A DNA stretch of 34,100 nt from an uncultured Clostridium sp. (GTDB taxonomy: Bacteria; Bacillota; Clostridia; TANB77; CAG-508): NCBI GenBank assembly GCA_947245515.1, contig CAMXQV010000016.1, positions 1 through 34,100 of the forward strand. Direction: 5' to 3'. Both the position numbers and the translations under genes were made by a program. Below the pieces are notes generated by a model. That model did not search any database, was not told the origin of the DNA, and worked only from the letters and a program-made list of their open reading frames with translations. Shown in pieces: positions 9,740-16,874 of this stretch (positions are counted from its first letter, which is position 1; the number at the start of each line of letters is the position of its first letter).

Positions 9740-10948
9740 ATGAAAGAAACACATTTATTTATTTTATGGGAAAATGCACGATACAAAGAAAAAGAAATAT
9801 TAGAAGACATAAAAAAATCGTTTAATATTATAGGAAAATATAATATTACATGGAATAAAGAAATATTCTCAAAAAATTTATCAAGATTTTATGGAACAAA
9901 CCTTCCAAAAAATTCAGGAAAAGAGAAACATTGTGGTAATGGAGACTTTTTATTAATAATAGTAGAAGTAGAAAATCCAAAATATGAACATAGAGATACC
10001 TTAAGTAAAGGAATTCAGACAGTTAATATAAACATGTTTGATAAAAAGACTTACTACAGAGAACTAACAGGGGGTGGGCATAAAGTACATGCTACTAATT
10101 CAGAAAAAGAAACAAACCATGACTTAACCTTATTATTAGGAAAATCTTTAAAAGACTTTTTAAAAGAAGTGGAAGGAAAAGAAGAGTCAATAGTTAATTT
10201 AAAACAAGATTTAATTGGAACAGATGGCTTTAAAACAGTAAAAGAAATGTTCTATGTTTTAAATAATTGCATAGATTATGCAGTACTTAGAAATTACGAA
10301 ACCTTACCAGAGGAAATATATACTAATGAACATAATGATATTGATCTTATTTGTGATTCTTATGAAAATGCTGCTTATATATTAAATGCTAAAAAGGTAT
10401 TTCCAGAAGAATACAGAATCCATTATAAAGTAAAAGTAGAAGATAAAATAGCCTTTTTTGATTTAAGATATATAGGTGATAACTATTATTATTATAATTT
10501 AGAAAAAGCCCTATTAGAGAATAGAATTTATAATAGTAAAGGTTTTTATACAGTTTCAGAGGAAGAATATTTTTATACTCTTTTATATCATGCAATCTTG
10601 CATAAGCCAACTTTTTCGGAAGATTATAAAAATAAACTTAACAAAATGAAACCAAATCTAGACTTTAAAGATGATGAAAAGTCGATACAAATTTTAAATA
10701 ATTGGCTATTTAAAAAAGGTTACAGTATTACAATTCCTATTGATAATTCTGTTTTATTTAATAAAGAAAATGCTAAAAAATTTGATAGAATTTTAGGAAT
10801 TGAACAAATTGAAAGAGAAGAATTTATAGAAAATTTACAAAAAGAAAAAGACATACTAACAGAAGAATTACAAAGGATAATAAACTCCAAATCTTGGAGA
10901 ATAACAGAACCAATTAGAAATTTTAGAACAAAGCATAAAAGGAAGTAA
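9740..10948 (+). CDS. Nucleotidyltransferase-like protein of the glycan cluster
   Basis: A 402-residue cytoplasmic protein of unclear function. Residues about 1-160 form an unrecognised domain with HLFILWENARYKEKEIL at the start and a GGGHKVHATNSEKETNHDL segment near 117-136. Residues about 165-330 resemble the nucleotidyltransferase fold: YAVLRNYETLP followed by HNDIDLIC (His198, Asp200, Asp202), a plausible metal-binding DxD. A short coiled coil near 355-385 leads to the tail INSKSWRITEPIRNF, shared with the protein at 12119. It follows a 133-base gap without a clear promoter, has AGGAAGGAG before its ATG, and lies four bases upstream of the MetK-like gene. It may transfer a phospho-group to the glycan, but this is only a guess. 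Confidence 0.65.
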   Translation: MKETHLFILWENARYKEKEILEDIKKSFNIIGKYNITWNKEIFSKNLSRFYGTNLPKNSGKEKHCGNGDFLLIIVEVENPKYEHRDTLSKGIQTVNINMFDKKTYYRELTGGGHKVHATNSEKETNHDLTLLLGKSLKDFLKEVEGKEESIVNLKQDLIGTDGFKTVKEMFYVLNNCIDYAVLRNYETLPEEIYTNEHNDIDLICDSYENAAYILNAKKVFPEEYRIHYKVKVEDKIAFFDLRYIGDNYYYYNLEKALLENRIYNSKGFYTVSEEEYFYTLLYHAILHKPTFSEDYKNKLNKMKPNLDFKDDEKSIQILNNWLFKKGYSITIPIDNSVLFNKENAKKFDRILGIEQIEREEFIENLQKEKDILTEELQRIINSKSWRITEPIRNFRTKHKRK

Positions 10949-10952
10949 TAAA

Positions 10953-12095
10953 ATGGAAAAAATAAAAAATTTATTTACATCAGAAGCGGTATCAATTGGT
11001 CATCCTGACCACGTATGTGATATGATATCAGATAGTATTTTAGATGCATGTTTAGAACAAGATGAAAATTCAAGAGTAGCTTGTGAAACAATGGCAAAAG
11101 ATGATAAGGTAATATTAGCAGGAGAAATTACAACAAAGGCAAAAATAGACGTAGAACAAATAGTTAAAAGTACTATAAAAAAGATAGGTTATACTTATAC
11201 ACCAAAAGTATTAAATTTACTTAGTAAACAATCCCCAGATATTGCACAAGGTGTGGATATAGGTGGAGCTGGAGACCAAGGAATTATGTTTGGATATGCA
11301 AATAGCGAAACACCAGAATATATGCCTTTAGCAATAACTATGTCACATGACTTAGTAAAATTAGCAACAAAATTGCGTCAAGTAGGGGAATTCAAAGATG
11401 CTATGCCAGATATGAAATCACAAGTAACTTTAGAATATTTAGAAGGACAAACAACTAGAATTAATACAATGTTAATGTCAATACAACATACAGAAAATTA
11501 TAATGAAAAGGAATTTAAGGATTATATTGTAAATAATATAATGATTAAAATTGCAAAAAAATATAATCTTAACACAGATTTTAAAGTTTTAATAAATCCT
11601 ACTGGAAAATTTGTAATTGGAGGATCAGAAGGAGATGCAGGTTTAACAGGTAGAAAGATTATAGTTGATACTTATGGAGGATATGCTCCACATGGAGGAG
11701 GAGCTTTTTCAGGAAAAGATCCTAGTAAAGTTGACAGGTCTGCAGCATATATGGCAAGATATCTAGCAAAAAATATTGTTGCATCTGGAATTGCAAAAGA
11801 GTGTTTAATTCAGCTATCTTATGCTATTGGAGTTGTACAACCAATTTCGATATATGTAGACTGTAAAAATACTAATAAAATAGAAGTTAGTAAAATTATT
11901 GATACAATTTATCATAAATTCGATTTATCACCTAAAGGGATAATTGATAAATTACAACTAAAAAATCCAGTATATACAAATACTTGTAATGGTGGACATT
12001 TTGGTAGAAGATTTTTAGATGATAATAACAAAATAGAATGTACTTGGGAAAAACTAGATAGTGTTAATATTTTTAAAACTTTAATTAGTCAATAA
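10953..12095 (+). CDS. metK: S-adenosylmethionine synthetase (MetK homologue) inside the glycan operon
   Basis: Makes S-adenosylmethionine from methionine and ATP in the cytoplasm. The 380-residue protein has the family signatures GAGDQG (105-110) and GGGAFSGKDPSKVDRS (about 248-263), plus GDAGLTGRKIIVDTYGG. Near the N-terminus the usual GHPDK reads GHPDH (His17-Pro-Asp-His20), and the second signature region has GGSEGD instead of the common GGPxGD. It is therefore somewhat divergent, perhaps a second copy rather than the housekeeping enzyme. No SAM riboswitch precedes it, as only four bases separate it from the previous gene. The next gene encodes a methyltransferase, so it probably supplies local SAM for glycan methylation. 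Confidence 0.93.
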   Translation: MEKIKNLFTSEAVSIGHPDHVCDMISDSILDACLEQDENSRVACETMAKDDKVILAGEITTKAKIDVEQIVKSTIKKIGYTYTPKVLNLLSKQSPDIAQGVDIGGAGDQGIMFGYANSETPEYMPLAITMSHDLVKLATKLRQVGEFKDAMPDMKSQVTLEYLEGQTTRINTMLMSIQHTENYNEKEFKDYIVNNIMIKIAKKYNLNTDFKVLINPTGKFVIGGSEGDAGLTGRKIIVDTYGGYAPHGGGAFSGKDPSKVDRSAAYMARYLAKNIVASGIAKECLIQLSYAIGVVQPISIYVDCKNTNKIEVSKIIDTIYHKFDLSPKGIIDKLQLKNPVYTNTCNGGHFGRRFLDDNNKIECTWEKLDSVNIFKTLISQ

Positions 12096-12118
12096 ATAAA
12101 AGATAGGGGGGATAAGTT

Positions 12119-13846
12119 TTGAAATTAAAAGAAAAAGAAATTAGTACTAAAGATGCTAAAATAATTGAATACCTTAAAAATAGTGAAGAACAAAAATATG
12201 AAACTATAATAAAAGAGGATAATAAAATAGAAACTATACTTGCTCTATCAGATATAAGAAAAAATATTATAAAGTGGTATCCCTTTAAAGAAAATTCATC
12301 TGTGTTAGAAATAGGAGCAAACTTTGGAGAAATAACACAAGTATTATGTGAAAAATTAAGTAAAGTTGTTACAATAGAAACGTCAAAAGAAAAAAGAGAT
12401 GCAATATTAAATAGAAATAAAACAAAGAAAAATTTAAAAATAATTTCTAATATAGATGAAATTGAAGAAAAATTTGATTATATAACCTTAATTGGAATAG
12501 AAGATATATCAGACAATCCACAAGAAATTCTAGAAGAAGTTAAAAAATATTTAAAACTAGATGGAATAATTCTTTTAGCAACAGATAACAAATTAGGAAT
12601 GCAGTATTTTTCTAAATATAATGAAAAAGATGGAAATGTAACAAACTTAGTAGACAAAAAATTGTATAGTTTAAGACAGCTAAAAGAACAGATAAACAAA
12701 GCAGGATATTCTAATTTAAAAATATATTATCCAATGACTGATTACAAATTAACAAATGTAATATTTACAGAAGATAAAAAATTATCTAAAAATACTTTAT
12801 CAAGAAATATAGTATATAAAGAGGAAGATACAGTAAAACTTTGTGAACAAAATGAAGTATATAAACAATTACTAGAAGAAGATGAAAATGTCTTTAGGAT
12901 TTTTGCTAATTCTTTTTTATTAGAGATATTCAAAGGAGAATATGTAGAAAATGGAATAAGATTAATTGCTTTTTCTAATATGAGAAAGCAAAAATATAGA
13001 ATTCAAACAGTTATGAAAAAAGATTTTGTTTATAAAGATGCTGGAAACTTAGAAGCAAAAGAGCATCTTGAGAATATTAAAGAAAATCTTGAAATTTTAA
13101 AAAAGTCTAATTTAAATTCGCTAGATACTTATAAAAATCAACAAATAATAAGTAAATATACAGAAAGTTTAACCATAGACAAAGTATTAATAAGTTTAAT
13201 GAAAGATAATAAAAAGGAAGAAGCAATACAAATAATAAAAAGATGGAAACAAGAATTATTAGATAAGTTAGAAAAATCAACTGAACAAAAAAATGTATTT
13301 GATAAATATAAAATAGCTTATGATAATTGCAATATACAAGATATGACTTGGATACAAGATGGCTTATGGGATTTAATCTTCCAAAATTGTTTTTATATTA
13401 ATAAGGAATTTTATTTTTATGATCAAGAATGGAAAGAAAAAAATATTCCTATCGAATTTATTTTTTATAGAGCAATAAAATATTTTGATAGGATTAAAAA
13501 ATATATTGCAGATAAAGAGTTATATGAAATAATGGGGATAAAAAAAGATCATATAACCTTATTTGATGAATTAGATAATAAATTACAAGAAGAAATAAGA
13601 GATGAGACTATTTGGAAATTAAATACTCAAGGAAAAACTTTGTTAGAATTAAAAAGAGAAAAATTAACTATGCAACATAATATTAATTTATTAAATATAG
13701 AGCTCAATGATAAAAATAAAAGTATAGCTGAAAAAGATAAAGCGATTCAAGACTTAAAAAAGCAAATACAAGAAATATGTGAATCAAAGTCTTGGAAAAT
13801 AACACAACCTTTAAGAAATTTTGGAAAATTAGGAAGTAAAAGCTAA
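12119..13846 (+). CDS. Methyltransferase with kinase-like domain and coiled coil (WbdD-like architecture)
   Basis: A 575-residue cytoplasmic protein. Residues about 45-215 are a class I SAM methyltransferase with motif I VLEIGANFGEIT (62-73). Residues about 225-490 contain a pattern like a kinase catalytic loop: Asp418-LIFQ-Asn423, then after 11 residues Asp435-Gln-Glu437, matching DxxxxN and DFG/DFE spacing. An upstream VMKKDFVYKD could hold the ATP lysine. About 495-555 is a coiled coil, ending in SKSWKITQPLRNF. E. coli WbdD has the same order (methyltransferase, kinase, coiled coil) and caps O-antigen chains. The kinase call and capping role are inference; the methyltransferase is secure. 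The start is TTG after AGGGGGGAT. The preceding gene is metK. Confidence 0.75.
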   Translation: MKLKEKEISTKDAKIIEYLKNSEEQKYETIIKEDNKIETILALSDIRKNIIKWYPFKENSSVLEIGANFGEITQVLCEKLSKVVTIETSKEKRDAILNRNKTKKNLKIISNIDEIEEKFDYITLIGIEDISDNPQEILEEVKKYLKLDGIILLATDNKLGMQYFSKYNEKDGNVTNLVDKKLYSLRQLKEQINKAGYSNLKIYYPMTDYKLTNVIFTEDKKLSKNTLSRNIVYKEEDTVKLCEQNEVYKQLLEEDENVFRIFANSFLLEIFKGEYVENGIRLIAFSNMRKQKYRIQTVMKKDFVYKDAGNLEAKEHLENIKENLEILKKSNLNSLDTYKNQQIISKYTESLTIDKVLISLMKDNKKEEAIQIIKRWKQELLDKLEKSTEQKNVFDKYKIAYDNCNIQDMTWIQDGLWDLIFQNCFYINKEFYFYDQEWKEKNIPIEFIFYRAIKYFDRIKKYIADKELYEIMGIKKDHITLFDELDNKLQEEIRDETIWKLNTQGKTLLELKREKLTMQHNINLLNIELNDKNKSIAEKDKAIQDLKKQIQEICESKSWKITQPLRNFGKLGSKS

Positions 13847-13885
13847 ATAAGTAGAAATTAATTAACTAGAGAAGGGAAGAAGAAA

Positions 13886-15772
13886 ATGAGCGTTAGATTA
13901 AGAGATAAACTTTTTCCAGAAGGTGGAAAAACACGAATAATTTTAAGAAGAATAAACTTATTTATACATGGATTTAGTCCTAAAAATATAAAGAAGTTTA
14001 TTAAGTCAATAAAAAATAATGGGTGGAAAAAGACCTTTAAAACCTTAACAAACAAGGTAAGAAATGGAACAGCTATTACACCATATCAAGTGTGGATGCA
14101 ATTTAATGATCCAACTGAAGAAGAACTTGAACAACAACGTAAAACAAAATTTAAGTTATCTCCTAAAATTAGTATATTAGTTCCAATGTATAATACACCT
14201 ATAAATTTTTTTGAGGAATTAGTACAATACTTAATTGATCAAACCTATTCTAATTGGGAACTTTGCTTAGAGGACGGTAGTCCAGAGAAAAATAAAGAAA
14301 TAGAAGAAATTAGTAAAAGAGATGAAAGAATTAAATACAATTATACAGGAAAAAATTTAGGAATTGCTGGAAATACAAATGAAGCTCTAAAAAATGCAAC
14401 AGGTGATTATATTGCACTTTTAGATCATGATGATTTATTACCTGTAAATTGCTTATATGAAGTAGTTAAAGCAATTAATGAAGAGCCTACAATTGAGTTT
14501 ATTTATACAGATGAAGACAAAATAACAACCCTAGATAAACCAAGATTTGATCCACACTTTAAACCAGATTTTGCAATTGATACTTTAAGGTCAAATAACT
14601 ATATTTGTCATTTTAGTGTATTTAGAAAAGATTTAATGGAAAAATTAGGAGGAGAAAGAAGTAAATACGATGGTGCACAAGATTATGATATAATTATTAG
14701 AATGGCAGAAATTGCAAAAAATATAAAACATATACCAAAAGTATTGTATCATTGGAGAGTTCATAAATTATCTACTGCACAAGCAGGAGGAAATGCAAAA
14801 CCATATGCCTTTGAAGCAGGAATAACAGTATTACAAGATCACTTAAAAAGAGTTGGGCTAGAAGGAGAAGTATCACACGGCGTAACTCTTGGTACTTATA
14901 AGATAGACTATAAAGTTAAAGGAAATCCTAAAGTTACTATCTTAATTCCTAATTATAATGAAGCAAAAACCTTAAAAACTTGTGTAGATTCAGTTTTGAA
15001 ATTGACAACTTATCAAAATTATGAAATTGTAATTATTGAAAACAATAGTACAGAAAAATCAATATTTGATTATTATAAAGAAGTAGAAAAACAAGATAAG
15101 GTTAAAGTTATATATTATCCAGAAAAAGGATATAATTATGCTAGAATAATTAATTTTGGAGTTAAAAATACAGATGGAGAATATATTGTGCAGTTAAATA
15201 ATGATACAGAATTAATAACTCCAGATTGGTTAGAAAAAATGTTAGGTATGGCTCAAAGAGAAGATGTAGGAGCAGTTGGAGTAAAAATGTATTACCCAGA
15301 TGAAACAATACAACATGCTGGTGCAATAATTGGTGTATATGGTGTTGCAGGACATGTATTTAAAGGTTTGTATAAAACCGCACATGGCTATTTTGCAAGA
15401 GAAAGTCATATTCAAAACTTAAGTGCTGTTACTGCTGCTTGTATGATGGCAAAAAGATCTGTTTATGAAGAAGTTGATTATATGAATGAAGATTTTGCAG
15501 TTGCATTTAATGATATTGACTTTTGTTTAAAAATAATTAAAGCTGGTAAATTGATTATATATAATCCATTTGTAGAATTGATACATTATGAATCAAAATC
15601 AAGAGGTGCTGAGGATACTCCAGAAAAACAAAAGAGATTTCAGGGGGAAATTGATTTGTTCTATGAAAAGTGGGGAGATTACAAAAAAATGGGCGACCCA
15701 TATTATAATATAAATTTAAAATTAGACTCAGATCAATATGATATAAAACAAGAAAAGGTAAATTGCCACTAG
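13886..15772 (+). CDS. Two-domain family 2 glycosyltransferase
   Basis: A 628-residue cytoplasmic protein with two GT-A domains. The first (about 95-320) has KISILVPMYNTP, an EDGS nucleotide motif and LLDHDDLL. The second (about 350-590) has KVTILIPNYNEAK, IIENNS, the LNNDTELI motif and NDIDFCLKI. Such bifunctional enzymes often add two sugars in alternation, as in rhamnan or teichoic-type backbones. An N-terminal basic stretch may contact the membrane. GAAGGGAAGAAG precedes the ATG. The last residues (VNCH) and the TAG stop come from a GGGACGGAG repeat arm starting at 15764, so the native C-terminus has been replaced or trimmed. Last gene of the tightly packed operon. Confidence 0.9.
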   Translation: MSVRLRDKLFPEGGKTRIILRRINLFIHGFSPKNIKKFIKSIKNNGWKKTFKTLTNKVRNGTAITPYQVWMQFNDPTEEELEQQRKTKFKLSPKISILVPMYNTPINFFEELVQYLIDQTYSNWELCLEDGSPEKNKEIEEISKRDERIKYNYTGKNLGIAGNTNEALKNATGDYIALLDHDDLLPVNCLYEVVKAINEEPTIEFIYTDEDKITTLDKPRFDPHFKPDFAIDTLRSNNYICHFSVFRKDLMEKLGGERSKYDGAQDYDIIIRMAEIAKNIKHIPKVLYHWRVHKLSTAQAGGNAKPYAFEAGITVLQDHLKRVGLEGEVSHGVTLGTYKIDYKVKGNPKVTILIPNYNEAKTLKTCVDSVLKLTTYQNYEIVIIENNSTEKSIFDYYKEVEKQDKVKVIYYPEKGYNYARIINFGVKNTDGEYIVQLNNDTELITPDWLEKMLGMAQREDVGAVGVKMYYPDETIQHAGAIIGVYGVAGHVFKGLYKTAHGYFARESHIQNLSAVTAACMMAKRSVYEEVDYMNEDFAVAFNDIDFCLKIIKAGKLIIYNPFVELIHYESKSRGAEDTPEKQKRFQGEIDLFYEKWGDYKKMGDPYYNINLKLDSDQYDIKQEKVNCH

Positions 15773-15797
15773 GGACGGAGAATTTTGGCAATTATTG
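15764..15797 (+). repeat. GGGACGGAG repeat, left arm of an inverted pair
   Basis: This 34-base arm starts TGCCACTAGGGACGGAG and includes TTTTGGCAATT. It matches the reverse complement of 16824-16857 at 29 of 34 positions and is the same family as 25221-25294 and 28652-28745. It overlaps the end of the gene at 13886, supplying its stop codon. Confidence 0.75.
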
Positions 15798-15900
15798 CTA
15801 GTGGAGATGGAAAATTTACAAAATCTATCCATAGTTGTATACAAAAGATTCCATTAAATGATGTTATAAATTAAAAATATAGTATTAAAGAGAGTGTTAT

Positions 15901-16031
15901 GAATAAACCCAATAATAGGAATTGTAAATAAAAATATATAAGATGCTGAAGGAAGAAATTCTTTTTTGAAAATGCAAATATATGAAAAAAGTAATAATTA
16001 TATTTTTAAAGTATTTATAGGGAGATATAGT
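15901..16031 (+). pseudogene. Degenerate fragment, possibly a glutamine-amidotransferase-like N-terminus
   Basis: Reading ATGAATAAAC and then shifting one base gives PIIGIVNKNI, a stop, then DAEGRNSF and further residues up to the next gene. KPIIGIV-type starts are typical of class I amidotransferase-like (peptidase C26) proteins, but the stretch is too short and broken to be sure. A frameshift and an in-frame TAA make it non-functional. It lies between the left repeat arm and the GNAT gene. Confidence 0.3.
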
Positions 16032-16033
16032 AA

Positions 16034-16639
16034 ATGAATATAAAGAGTGTTAGTAAAAAAATATGTATTAAACAATTAAGTGATTTTGAGAGTATAGATT
16101 ATGATAAATTAATGTATCCTGTAATAAGGTATGGAGAAGAAAAGTTAGAAAATAATATGTATGATGATTGGGATGAATATAAACATACAAGAAAAATGAT
16201 AAATGATTTACAACAGAAATTAAAAGAAAAACAGGATTTAAAAATTGATATATATTATCTTGAAGAAGATAATTTAGTAATGGGAATTTGCTTTATTATA
16301 AATGGAAAAAATTATATGGAAAGTTTATTAGAAAAAATTAAAAATTATTCTTATAAAACAATAGATAATTCTGTACAACTAACTTGTTTTCACATTTTGA
16401 AGGAATATAGAGGAATCGGAACAAAATGGCTTAAAAATATTATATTTCCAGACTTAATTAAAAATAATGTGAAAGAAGTATATGTTAAATCAAGTCATAA
16501 TAAAGCTTTAAACTTTTATAAAAAATTAGGACAACAAGTAGGTCAATATGTTGGTATTAGTGACAATGAATTGTATCAAAGACTAGGATATATATATAGA
16601 ATAAATATAAGTAATCAGATTATAGATAATATTGATTAG
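16034..16639 (+). CDS. GNAT-family N-acetyltransferase
   Basis: A 201-residue cytoplasmic enzyme that would transfer an acyl group from acyl-CoA. The GNAT core is in the C-terminal half: LTCFHILKEYRGIGTKWLKN is beta4 plus the acyl-CoA-binding RGIGT loop, and VYVKSSHNKALNFYKKLG is the usual alpha4 region. The N-terminal half (about 1-80) is lysine/aspartate-rich and not recognised. Its substrate could be an amino sugar of the glycan or something unrelated. GGGAG lies about 11 bases before the ATG. The gene sits alone between two inverted GGGACGGAG arms (15764-15797 and 16824-16857), which makes it possible cargo of a small mobile element. Confidence 0.75.
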   Translation: MNIKSVSKKICIKQLSDFESIDYDKLMYPVIRYGEEKLENNMYDDWDEYKHTRKMINDLQQKLKEKQDLKIDIYYLEEDNLVMGICFIINGKNYMESLLEKIKNYSYKTIDNSVQLTCFHILKEYRGIGTKWLKNIIFPDLIKNNVKEVYVKSSHNKALNFYKKLGQQVGQYVGISDNELYQRLGYIYRINISNQIIDNID

Positions 16640-16823
16640 GTATAATTTTTCTAATTGAATTGAAGAAGGAGTAAAAAGGTTAAATTGATATATTTTAAAA
16701 TAAAAGTTTCCTAGTATAAAAAGTACAAAATTTTAAGACCTTTTAGAATTTTTGAAGGATTATCTTAAAGTAGCTCAAAAATAAATAACAATAACCTTTC
16801 TTGTACTACTTTGAAATAAATAA

Positions 16824-16857
16824 TAAAAATTGTCAAAAATCTCCGTCCCCAGTGGCA
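16824..16857 (-). repeat. GGGACGGAG repeat, right arm of an inverted pair
   Basis: Ends CTCCGTCCCCAGTGGCA on the plus strand and mirrors 15764-15797 with five mismatches. The ribosome site of the following membrane-protein gene (AAAGGA) starts three bases beyond the arm, so the repeat borders that gene's translation start. Confidence 0.75.
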
Positions 16858-16874
16858 CGAAAGGAACTTTAATA

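Noticed and set aside
15785..15873. Short frame LAIIASGDGKFTKS... after the repeat arm
   Set aside because: It starts inside the repeat, is only 29 codons long and has no ribosome site; chance cannot be excluded.
16830..16874. Earlier start for the membrane protein
   Set aside because: It would translate the repeat arm; the ATG at 16875 has a properly spaced AAAGGA.
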